64,000 nt of DNA. Origin: Tanypteryx hageni (taxonomy: Eukaryota > Arthropoda > Insecta > Odonata > Petaluridae). Shown piece by piece: positions 1 through 11,054 of this stretch. Below the pieces are notes generated by a model, which was not told the DNA's origin, made no database searches, and was given only the letters and a program-made list of their open reading frames with translations. Numbering within the stretch: the first letter of the stretch is position 1; each line of letters opens with the position of its first letter. A program made the position numbers and the translations under genes. The stretch lies in assembly GCA_028673005.1 (NCBI GenBank), contig CM054116.1, forward strand, positions 93,392,707 through 93,456,706, written 5' to 3'.

Positions 1-1192
1 ATCAATTGGTACCCCTTTGTCGATCAAGTAGTGAACAGAATATTCCACATCATTCCAATTTGGTACTCCACTAAGTGTCATCCACATAAAACACAAAATG
101 GATTCCAAAGGTTTAAGCCACTTATCCAAATATTCTATGCAATTACCATAGAGATTTTTTGTATCACTACAAAATTTTTCATAGTCATGATCAAGTCCTT
201 CATAACATATTTTGGATAAGAGTTCCTTCACTTTCAAAGGCATGAAGTTGTAATCCATTCGTTCAGAGATAATTTCTTTCACTGAGACTAGGATATTTAA
301 TACTTCTGCAAATGAGTTACTTTCCCTTTCAATTTGTTGTATGTGTGTATGGAACACACTCATAAGTGATTGCATGAGCCAAAGGTAAATTTCACTAAAT
401 TCATTTTCAAAGAGCCTTTTGATCACAATGGGAGGTTTTTCTTGGAACAGAAAGTGTCTTTAATGCTGGAAACATATGCATAAGTCTAGTAAGGTCTGGA
501 AATAATGACAGCCACCTCGTCTTGCTGTGGGAAAGAAGCTGTCTCTATTCAATCTCAACAAACTCACAGTATTCCTTAAGCTCCTCAGTCCGGACTGTAT
601 AAATGTGAAAATACTGGTAAATTTCAAAAATAATGTTCTCTATATCAACATCCAAAAGTTTTGCGGCACTGTGAAGACAATTGTTCAAAATATGTGCAGG
701 GAAGCCCACTCTAATTAAGGTCTTATTCTGCAACAATTTGTTTAATTTTGCAAAGATAGTATTTCCTTCAACATTTCGTCTGAGTCCTCCAAACATTGTA
801 TTACAATTGTCCTCAGTGAATGCAATGCATTTTTCATACAAACCATTTTTTTCAAGAGTTTCTTTGACATAAGTAGAAATGGTATCTGCTGTCTCATTAG
901 GCATTTTCTGTAATTCAATTAATTTGGTTTGTAACCCTCCTGCCTTCACATCAAAATACTGAATAATTACTGGAAATATCTTTTCAGAACCATGATTGCT
1001 TCCATCAGTTGAAACCCCACAGCATGCAATATTATTTTCTTTAAAAGTTGTTAAAGCAATATTAAGGGAATGGTTTGCAAGTACAGAGTTTACAATGGCT
1101 TCTGTCTTGGTTCTAGCACAGGAAATTTTTTTTTCCAATATTAGCAGGGATGGCAAATAATTATTCTTCACGCAACTTGATGTCGAACACAT
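1..1192 (-). pseudogene. hAT-superfamily transposase remnant (runs off left edge)
   Basis: The minus strand reads as a decayed hAT transposase of the ZBED/SCAN-domain-like group. An open stretch of 215 codons (1192 down to 545) has the hAT layout: GVSTDGSNHG around the second acidic site, a LIRVGFPAHILNNCLHSA segment resembling the usual C-A-H-L-N block, then an in-frame TAG. The same frame continues past the TAG with HSKTRWLSLFPDLTRL, the typical R-W-L-S block. Near position 425 a frameshift moves the reading to another frame, which stays open to the window edge with helical, hAT-like sequence (for example KRLFENEFSEIYLWLMQSL). One nonsense codon and one frameshift make it a pseudogene. The N-terminal zinc finger is not visible; a stop lies just upstream of the first ATG. 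No terminal repeats were located. Confidence 0.8.
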
Positions 1193-1240
1193 GACTCACT
1201 TTGGTCATAGGTCATCAAAATAAATGAAATTTTTTTTTCA

Positions 1241-1459
1241 TAACGTAAATTTCATAAAACAGGGTAGAGTAAACCAAGGTCGATCTGTATAGTCATAATA
1301 AAGGAATCAAGTTTAAAATGTGTCAATCAGGTTAGGATGCTGGAATGCATTCCCCTATTTACATTATTTCTTATGAGAAACTCATGTCCGACTACCATGA
1401 TTTCACCTTACATGAAATTTTTTAAGACCGCATCTATCATGTTAGTTGGGGACTGGGTG
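1241..1459 (-). mobile_element. Terminal fragment of a Tigger/pogo-type element
   Basis: Read on the minus strand from 1459, this is a diverged copy of the left 200 bases or so of the element at 8514-9410. Both start CACCCAG.CCCC.ACTAACA next to a TA dinucleotide and share the later segment with ctcataagaaat and the gactata motif. The copy fades out near 1241, and no second terminus was found, so it is a truncated copy or one whose other end has decayed. Confidence 0.7.
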
Positions 1460-1461
1460 TA

Positions 1462-3690
1462 TCAGGAATAGACTGAAAAGGTTATACTTAAATCACTGAG
1501 TCCAAAAATAATGATTCACTGGAAAATCATTCCGATATTAGGATAAAAAATAGCAATTGCTAAAAAATCTCAATTTCTTCTATATTTGAAAAAATTTGAG
1601 GGCCCCTGAGCCTCCGTCATTTAGCCACCCATGCCACCCTATTTTTACGCCACTGATTTTCTTCTGTAAAAATATCCTTTTTTCAATGAAAAATTACAAA
1701 CATTTTAAAAATAAAGTTGTTTAGTTAGTAGTGCTTTACATCCACTTTAAGCCAACATAGAAAGAATCAAATGAAATACTGCATGCTGCATACCCCCTGG
1801 AGAGTTTCAACCCAAATTCTGATAGTCATCTCAGTGCAATCTACTGTATTGATGAAGAAGACCTTTTTCTTAGCATAATGAGGATGAAGATCTGCACAAA
1901 AATCCATAAATCAAAATAAGCACCTTAAATGGTTGAACAATTCGTTTTGCATTTAGCTTATTAAATTGAGCTTAAATAAAAAAAATAAATTTCATGTTCT
2001 CACACACTTAAACATTTAAACAAAAATGTTTGCATTAATTATATTGTATTAAGTTACTATGTCATGAGCAAAAAATATTGTTGTCTGATGCACACAAACA
2101 GACCACCACACCAATTTATTTTTACAATACGTAACAACGTGAAGGATCAATTTTGTTATACAGTGACAATAATAAGTGCATTTTCATGATTCAAAAAAGA
2201 AACTTATTACTGAAAAATTAAAGATTGCCAATGCAGAACAAAACAGCACAACATGCCTTACAAATAGAAATGACCCATTAATAGTAACTCACAAATACTT
2301 TCAAATCAAATATGACAAGTTAATGCCATTATCTATGAATGTATAGGTTTCTAGGATATCCATAAAAGATAGGTTCGAGGATTATATAGCTGGGGTGGCA
2401 GTTCTTTTAACTTATGTGGCTCTTTCAAATTTCCATTCAGAAGCTTGTCAACATTTTCACTACAGAACACAATGAAGTAGTGTGACTGACACGTGTTGAG
2501 AATACCTAAGGAACATGCATTATATCTGAACTTCTTCAGATACAGGTTACGATTTACTGTTTGTAGATTTTTTAATACAGAATATTTTTCATGCGGCTCT
2601 CGAACCTCTGAAGATTATCATATGCAGCTCAAAGAGTAAATTAGTTTGGCCATCCCTGTTATATAATCTCATTTATGAAGCCACACTGTTGCTATAAAAT
2701 ACTATCAATATCTGCATATAGTTTTTTCTAAAAATGTTAGCTCTCACACATACAATGAATATGAGGGAAAATTGTTCCTCTGGTGTTTTTTTCAAAAAAA
2801 CTTTCAGTTCAAATAGTTCATGGCTGCATAGGTTTCTTGACTCAAGAGTCTTACACGTGCCATTGGTCTCTCAAATTAACACAAAATGTCTCACCCAGAG
2901 GTGCAAACTATCCATTTTTAAGGAGCAAGCATTTTTTAATGTAATCCTGCCCAGAGAAGATTAGGTCCCTGATAAGGCAAAACATCTTCTAACCTTCAGG
3001 TTGTGTGAAGTGGTACCTGGAGTGATGCAACTAACTGCTAGCCTGAAAGTCTGTACGTGTGTATTTTTAGTGTATTGAATTTTGTCTTGTCTCCTTTCTA
3101 ACCCCTGTATGGCACAAAGGTGGAAACCTAAGTATTTTTGTAAAATGTAAGTACTTCAGTTTTGTTCAGGAAAATGGCAGGAATTTATACCGATGTGCAT
3201 GAAAATATCTTACATTATATGTAAAACTGAGAACTTAATTAATACATTTCTAATACACTTTATAACCACTGGCAAAAGAAATTAAAATATACAAATTCTT
3301 TCAGGCTCAAAGTTTTAATCATACGAGTACATCATCTTATAGATGTTCTGTTATAGTGACACAGATTTTCATTACCAGGGTGCAAAATTCAGTAATAGGT
3401 TAATTTTTATAAATTAAAATGTAACACATTAACACTATTATCAAGTCAAAATAATACATCCAATTCATCCTGTGTAACCGCATCAAAATATCCTTCTTCA
3501 CTGCTAATCATCTAGGTATTACAGAACCACAATGAAAACTATTCTTCTCTCTAATTAGGGGCTCCGTCCCTGATATCGTTGGTGTTCAGCCGTGCCATAC
3601 TTTGCACAGCAAATCCACCATATGAGCTCGCCTGGTCACTTCAGCCCCAGACCCTCCTCCCTCTCGGCAATTATTTTACCAAGTCAATTA
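1462..3690. other. No gene seen; AT-rich decayed repeat sequence
   Basis: No reading frame with family similarity and no splice-bounded exon was recognised. Patches such as 2560-2660 and 1600-1660 have phrases typical of old TE debris, but no ends could be defined. Confidence 0.5.
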
Positions 3691-4652
3691 CCATATCTGC
3701 CCGAATAGAAACCGACCCCAAATTTAAGCCGACCCCCCCAAAAATGTCCACCATTTTTTGACAAAAAAGTAAATTTTGTAGATTTTATGCTGAAGTGTGC
3801 CGGGCATGCATGCATAGCCTAGAATACATTATTGGAGATCAAAGAATAGAGTGGGAAGTGGTTTAGTTGTTGACATTTGAAATATTACTCCAATTAATAA
3901 TTTTGCATTGTTGAATAATGTTCCACATTCAGTTATGATAATTACATTCATCTTCATTTTCACAAAAAGTCAAATAAAGCAATAGCGACCTTGCAAAGAC
4001 AATTTTTAATCCTAGTCTATTTCCGATGAAATTAGAATTTACATTGCCTTAAGAAATTGCATTTTTATAATTATACATGTTCTATGTAAATTTTTACTAT
4101 AATTCATACAGTTGAGCATCGAAAGCTCTCATCGCATTTTGCATAATCATCTGCGTAGTCAATGCATGCAATTTTAATAGATTCCATGAATGAGGTTTTA
4201 ACATGCATACAAACATTACAATGGCTATAGCAATAAATACAATAGACAAGTAAAACTAATAGGAACTTCTTTTAATGGCTAATAAAAAATAATACTAATT
4301 GCTAACTATTCTCAATGATACATATGCATAGCCCTGAGAAATGAAAGAAAATATCCAATAGCATTTAGAAATGAAAGAATAGGTAACAACGGCAACAAAA
4401 CACGGTACTGCTAAATTCAATATTCTAGCTTTACTATTTATTCATTGTAGGTCAAATATTTACTTTATGAAAAATATAGTATGTACTATCATTTGAATGT
4501 GATGGCAATGTGAGATGTGCTGCCATTTATGGGTGACTACAAGACTTAATCCTAACCCCAAATTTTTTCTTGAACTCACATGTAAGCCGAGAGGTGAATT
4601 TTTCATGATAGATTTTGACAAAAAACATCAGCTTATATTTTGGCAGATACAG
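3691..4652. mobile_element. Non-autonomous TA-flanked TIR element (Tigger/mariner type MITE)
   Basis: The left end reads ATATCTGCCCGAATAGAAACC next to a TA at 3689-3690. The right end, reverse-complemented, reads CTGTATCTGCCAAAATATAAGC next to a TA at 4653-4654. The ends are imperfect inverted copies of the GTAT-CTGCC-GAATA-AAGCCGA type found on arthropod Tigger-like elements. The roughly 960-base interior has no transposase frame. Confidence 0.65.
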
Positions 4653-4655
4653 TAT

Positions 4656-5579
4656 ATCAACTCCCACTGCATGAAAATGGCAGCAATTAAAGTTTCTCTG
4701 TAAGAGCTTCACTACTCTGGCAAAACTGACTATTCCTCCTCACCTTCTGCTATAAGTGCACACATCCACCACCCCTCCATCCCCTCTCCATTCTTCCTAT
4801 CATGATATGCATGCATTTACAAGGATATATTATCTTAACGACAAAGCAGATAAGTTTGTGTGTGCATTCAACACCTCTACTAACTGACACAATTATCACC
4901 ATCACTCTCTTTCTACCAGGATGCACACACATCTACCTCACCTCCATCCTTGAGCATTAGGAAGGGAAGAGTTTTGTAGTTGATAAAGAAAAATGTGAGG
5001 CCAACACCTTACTATAAGAACTAAACAGATACACAACACCACTGATGAGGGATGTGTTCCTGGAAAGGCCCATGAACTGCTATACCATAAATGGCAAGTA
5101 ATTAAAGTCATGGGAAAAACTGGATTCAATCCCCACCTATACAACAATGGACCATATTACGAGAATTACTTCACCATATTACCACATAAAATAGAAACAA
5201 ATAGACATAGAGGGCATCATAAAGAAAGACAAAAAAGGAAGCATAAGAGAGAGAGAATTAAGAAAAAGATAATCTTATTTAACTTGCCATACATGATTTA
5301 GCAAGGAAGTTTTAAAAATTTTGGGTATGGTGACGCTTGAAAAGCATGTTAGTTGGATGAGGAAGAAGAGAATGGCTTCAAAAATACTGCAACCTGAGGT
5401 TCGATTCCTTTTGTTTTTGGAGTTGATCATTTATATATAATTACTCAATGTCTGTCCATCACCCTTTTATCTCTTGATGTTTGTCATAGAAAAATGCTGC
5501 AAACGCCATTTTGTTTCTTCCAATTAGGAGACCTTGAGAAAACTATTTTCGTTTACATAAGTGTCCCAGAAGACAATTA
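4656..5579. other. No gene seen
   Basis: Open stretches here are short, lack family motifs and are contradicted by frames on the other strand. No terminal repeats or RNA genes were recognised. Confidence 0.45.
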
Positions 5580-5581
5580 TA

Positions 5582-6620
5582 CAGTAAACCCTCAATTTAA
5601 CGGGCCCCAATTTAATGGACTTCGGATTAACGGACTCATGGCCGACAGCCGTCCGGTCGCTGAGAATCCACTCCCTATCGTCGCTTTGTCCACGATTTCA
5701 GACCACTCACCGTCCCTCGATGCCGAGGGCAGTCCATTCGCAAAGATCATTATTGCCTGACATTTGGTTCCTGTCTGATTGTTTTCTATACTTTTCAGTT
5801 TTTGCCATAACATTTTTGCCACTTTTGAACATCCTGTCCTGACCGTTGACGAAACTTCTAGGGGAAAGTATGTTTGGCAAGGGTGTCGAGCACCAGGTGA
5901 TGAAATTAAAAGGAGGCAGAGTGAGGCAGTGAAAATACGAATTCATTTGTTATGCTGCACTTAGGGATACATTGGATCAATTCTTGGTACCACAGGATTT
6001 CCCGCAGGACTTTGTACTTACCACAGCGATGTTTTTCGTGCCTGTGCATTAGTATAACTTACGAGACGGAAACATTGTGGAGTGATATGTCGAATGAAAC
6101 AAAAGACCTGCTAATTTAAATTTCAACTACAATCACTAGTTGAATGCAGTGATTGCTCCGAGAAAGGAGAAACTAAAAAAAAAAATTCCGGGCAATTTTG
6201 GATTGTCATATTTATGTTCCAAATCTTCAGACTGTCAACTGTTCCAATCTATTAGTTTTTTTGCACTTTTAGGTTGATAAAAAACGTAGTGATGTTTATA
6301 CAATATTTACATACATAAAAAAAACTACCTTGGTCGGAAGTGACGCGGCGAGATTGGGAGACCGTGGATGACATGTGCACGGAAATTTCAATGTCGTAAT
6401 TATACATTTTCTTCAAATTCGAATTAACAGTTTTACCGCATTAGATAAACATATTATTCTTGTTTAACAGTGTTCCTAATGTAATGCATTTGCCATTATA
6501 AGATGTGGCCATTTAGGTGCATTTTGCTTTGTCATATTATGAACTTTCGGATTTAACGAACTTTCAGCAATAACAGACACCCTATCCCCACAATTAGTCC
6601 ATTAAATCGAGGATAAATTG
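5582..6620. mobile_element. Non-autonomous Tigger/pogo-type MITE with TA target duplication
   Basis: The left end CAGTAAACCCTCAATTTAACG follows a TA at 5580-5581. The right end, reverse-complemented, reads CAATTTATCCTCGATTTAATG and is followed by a TA at 6621-6622. Both ends also share an internal block (GGACTTCGGATTAACG on the left, a related TTCGTTAAATCCG on the right). This CAGTAAACCCTCGATTTAAC family of ends is typical of pogo/Tigger elements. The 1.04-kb interior has no transposase. Confidence 0.75.
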
Positions 6621-6854
6621 TATTTTCCCATATGTTTACACAGGAGTTTCGATTTTTCAAGGTGCAAGATTTTTTCCTTCATTCATTAAATTACGTAAAT
6701 ATGGACCAAATTTCTGTTTTTGCTTTATTTGATGGATAAAACTATAAAATATATTATTCTTACAATGTTTAGATATTACACGGAAGAATTTGACAGAAAT
6801 ACTCATTGCTTTTTGAAAATTTATGGTTTTTTCATACTCTTTCCGGGTGTTGAC

Positions 6855-7960
6855 AAGGCGACCTGCGCTGTTGCCTCCAATTCAATTAGCATCTATTAAG
6901 GCGCCAACACATGGTCAGTTTCGCCTGAACAGTCCAGGACTGGTTCGGTTTATCGTACATGTGTGGGAAGCCGGATGGACTGTTCAGTTCAAAATATTGG
7001 CCTGACGGACTGTGGGATCGGCAAACGATCGACTGACAGATCGGCCTGAACTGAGCTGTTATGAGACATGTGTGGATTGAACTGAAGGCCGCCCGACAGT
7101 TCGCTTTGATCTTTCGCATTGAACCGTACCCATGTACAGTTCTCCAACATTTGTTTGTTGCAAAAATAAGAGAAGTTGAACCAACCGCAACCAAAAAAAC
7201 TGTCAGCAAAAAGATTAATAATCTGCGAAGTATGCTTAGTTGCCATTATGAACCATTCACACTGATAAATCGATGTAACAGAGAAAATGCCTTGAGGCTG
7301 ACCTGAAGGCAAAAGTGAACCGTGAACCAAAATTGGCCTTCAGGCCGAATTGTTCAGTCCTGGACTGTCAGTCGGCCTGAAGGCAAAACTGACCATAGAT
7401 GAAAGAATTGCGTTATTCACTTCGCACTTTTTATGAAGCATCAAAATTATAGTTGTAGCAACATCAAACATAATAGACTGCGATGTTAATAATGGCAGAT
7501 TATTATTATTCAGTAAACTGTGTGGACTGTGGGCATTTTTAACGACTGACCAAAAGAAAAAAATGTTATTTCTTAATTTCAATACTGGAATGTTACCTTT
7601 TTCGTAAGGGAGAAGCAATTAAAATTGTACATATAAATTATAAAAACAAACATCACATTCAAAATGTCAGTTATCTAATTTTATAAGGAGAATATGGGAT
7701 ACTATTAATAAATGAAAAATAACACACAGTGAAGTACAAAAAAAATTGTTGGTAATAATTCATGAGTAAAAATGAAATAGTGGTTGAATTAATTGTATAT
7801 GAAAAAATGCATGTGTGTCAATAAAAAGAAACAATTTTAAAGCATTAATAACATAAACTTTGAAAATCAGTACATTCCACTCTAAGATGACTTCTAAACA
7901 TGAAGATTTGTAACTGATTTCGCAAAAGTTTTTGCGGGTACCACTATAGTACATACAAAT
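6855..7960 (-). repeat. Dispersed repeat, inverted relative to 61710-62190
   Basis: Blocks at 6858-6897 (cctgcgctgttgcctccaat), 7400-7660 and 7880-7960 (caaaagtttttgcgggtac) match the region 61710-62190 in reverse orientation and in the same order. It is therefore one repeat family with two copies here. The copy is longer because a MITE-like segment (about 6900-7398) lies inside it. No protein was recognised. Confidence 0.7.
6900..7398. mobile_element. MITE-like insertion, possibly PIF/Harbinger type
   Basis: The left end reads GGCGCCAACACATGGTCAGTT; the right end, reverse-complemented, begins TATGGTCAGTTTTGCCTTCAG. The interior is rich in repeated, inverted GGCCTGAA/TTCAGGCC and CAGTCCAGGACTG motifs, so the whole segment can fold back on itself. 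The sibling repeat at 62120 lacks this segment. The ACACATGG end and the TAA next to the left end recall PIF/Harbinger elements, but that assignment is an inference. Confidence 0.5.
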
Positions 7961-8513
7961 AAATGAGATTTCAAATCACTTTCTTATTAACGTAATAGTT
8001 TTTCTCTGATTTCCAATTACATAAAGATTTCTTTATGTATATTTAAGCTATTCAAAATTTTATAACATTTAACTTTTCCACTGCTTTTGAAAGTTTGTTT
8101 TAACAGAATGAATGAATTTATTACGTTTATTTATTTAAATTCATGTTTATACAGTCATTAATCATGTCTCAACAATTGTAATAATGTAATGCATACTTTT
8201 CTTATATTTTTCTAGTTAAAATATCTTTTCTCTCATTTAACTTGTCAAAGCCAGAAATATAATTTTGTCCCATGAGGTTCTTTCACAGGTTTTATTACAA
8301 AAACAAGCTAAAAGTAGCACATGTATCTCATTCTTATTTACCAATTACATGGAAAGAAAGTTATAATAAAAAGTAAGCTTTAAATGGGTTACATAAGGAG
8401 GAAAGGCAACGTTGAAATTCTGAATTCATATTTTAAATATATATCATTTATCATTTCTATACATGTATAGCTACAAAATATATATTAGTCGAAACTGATG
8501 TCATTAGTTAGTA

Positions 8514-9410
8514 CACCCAGACCCCGACTAACACGATAAAAATTTCGTCTAAGGTGAAATCATGTTAGTCGGACACGAATTTCTCATAAGAAATAAAGTA
8601 AATAGGCTGGATGCATTCCATCATCCTTACCTGATTGACATTTTCAATGTTATTCATTCATTATGACTATAATTTGGTTAATGCTTTGTTTTTTGTTTAT
8701 GTATATTTCACACTAACTCATTTTTATATAAAAGAAATGATAACTCGGATAGTTCGTAGCATTGCTTCGTATGACCTGTATGACAAACGATATCATGTGT
8801 TTGTTCATTGTTCTCATAGCACTTAAGTATATCTAGTTTTTGTTCTAGTGATAAAACTTTTCTAGGTTTCTTACTTCCATCACCAATAAAATGTGAACCA
8901 TAAACTCCAACGTATTTCGATGTAGCTGACTGCAATTTTGAATCAGCTGTTCAACTGTTCACCATTGATTTAGCAGACATTATTTAAAAGATTTGTAAAA
9001 TGATAATTTTAAACAACAAATAACTAAGAATTAATCATTTTTGTTTTAATATGAAATAATTTTTCAAAATATAACAACATACGATCTATAGAAAAATGGT
9101 CAAAGGAAATTTTAAAAACATGCAAGAATGATCTTTTTCTACATTTCAGTTTAAAAACCCTCACCTTACGTATCAGACTCATAGAAATTGTCAAATTCAT
9201 CCTCTAGATCAGATGTTACGATAATGGACTCATTGTCAACCACAATTAATGAATAGCAGTTTGTTTCGGTTACCACTTTCTAGACATTTTTCACAATCAT
9301 AGAGAAGCCATGAAGAAATCGTGTTAAACCGAATGACCAATCATGTTAGCTGAAAATCGTGTTAAACCGAAACTGTTTTGGTAGAATTTGTGTTAGTCGG
9401 GGATTGGGTG
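8514..9410 (-). mobile_element. Non-autonomous Tigger/pogo element with CENP-B-like DNA-binding fragment
   Basis: The left end CACCCAGACCCCGACTAACAC follows a TA at 8512-8513. The right end, reverse-complemented, reads CACCCAATCCCCGACTAACAC and is followed by a TA at 9411-9412. Inside, the minus-strand frame 8935-8708 encodes a CENP-B/pogo N-terminal helix-turn-helix fragment with KKPRKVLSLEQKLDILK and QTHDIV, while the rest of the transposase is missing. At 897 bases it is an internally deleted derivative. It lies just downstream of SCFD2 exon 3. Confidence 0.85.
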
Positions 9411-9481
9411 TATTCAGTTTCCATCTTATGTGCATAAAAATATGCACACACAATGGATTACATACATACTTAATGTCTAAC

Positions 9482-10487
9482 CTTCTTTCCAGGGTATGAC
9501 ATGGCTGGCTTGTGCACTCTAAGAGCCTCAGGTGCAAGAGTTGGAAATAAAATAGCAAATGGTGGAGTTAAAAGGATATGATTCTTCTCTCCTCCAAAAT
9601 TTATTGCAAATAGCGGAACTGTTATAACCTCTGCCTCCATCACCTGATTAAAAGAGGAAAATAATGCAAAAATGAACAAATAATTCACCTTACAGTAAAA
9701 AATATTACATATCACATGAAAAATTACAATATAAAGTAATGTAAGTTTGAATTGGTGTGATCGATTGAGAAGCATTTTGCTTGAAAATAAAATGTAAAAT
9801 TTGGAATTAATGAGAAATAAGTTACATATTAATGCCTATTTTAAACATAAAATTCATCCTCCCTTAAAACTGGATTTGTTCTCCAATTCAGTTTTTAAAA
9901 TCTGGTCACCCTTAACATGACTAATTATAATTTATAAAACCGATCCTTCCGATACCTTCTTTGGATCACTGATTCTCTGCCTCATCCATTTCTTCATCTC
10001 TGCTTCCAAGATAATGAAAGGGTCATCCAACATTGCCCCTTGATTGACTTCATCAATTAATGAGTTAGCCATTGTGTGAACCTTTTTTCCTGCTCCAGTC
10101 ACAGCAGTGCATGATGTAAAATTGCTTGCTTTTATTATAGTTTCCATGGCGACATGTAGGTCACCCACAATGGGTGAACAAGTGAGAAATACAGCCTTTT
10201 CCTGGCCAGGCAATCCTGACTTCAAACAAAAGTTTGATTAAAAATACTGAACATTACCAAAAGTATTATATATTAATCAAAATTAAATCAGCAAAGTTAT
10301 AATCTTCGTACAAGTATGAATGTATTTAGTGTGAGTGATAACATATATAACAACAACATATGTCTAAATAAAATTAGTAAATCTGATATTAAGGAAGTCG
10401 TTAAGAAACTTAAATCAAAGAAATCAACTGGGCCAGATCATGTCCCTGCATATATTGTCAAAGGATGTTCTGATATTCTTATTGGTG

Positions 10488-10550
<63 letters not shown>

Positions 10551-11012
10551 GTCACTATGTTCTGGTATTTATCCAAATGAATGGAAGTGAGCTAAAGGCT
10601 GTCTGATCTATAAAAAGGGAGATAAGAATGACATTAAGAGTTACCGACTTGTCTCAACTGTATCAGTATTCACCAAGATACTTGAATTCATACTGTTAAA
10701 ATACATTTATTTTGACATTAAAAATATTCTATGTGACAACCAATATGGATTCAGGACTGGTAGATCGACAATTTCTAACCTTGTATACTTTAACGATTAT
10801 GTAATTAGTAGAATGGATAAGAGAGTTCAAGTAGATACAATATATACAGATTTCCAGAAAGCTTTCGACACTGTCAATCAATACATACTAGTGAATACTG
10901 ATACAGTTGAGACAAGTCGGTAACTCTTAATGTCATTCTTATCTCCTTTTTATAGATCAGACAGCCTTTAGCTCACTTCCATTCATTTGGATAAATACCA
11001 GAACATAGTGAC

Positions 11013-11054
<42 letters not shown>

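Noticed and set aside
31..219. 62-codon plus-strand ORF at the left edge
   Set aside because: It is antisense to the continuing hAT transposase frame on the minus strand.
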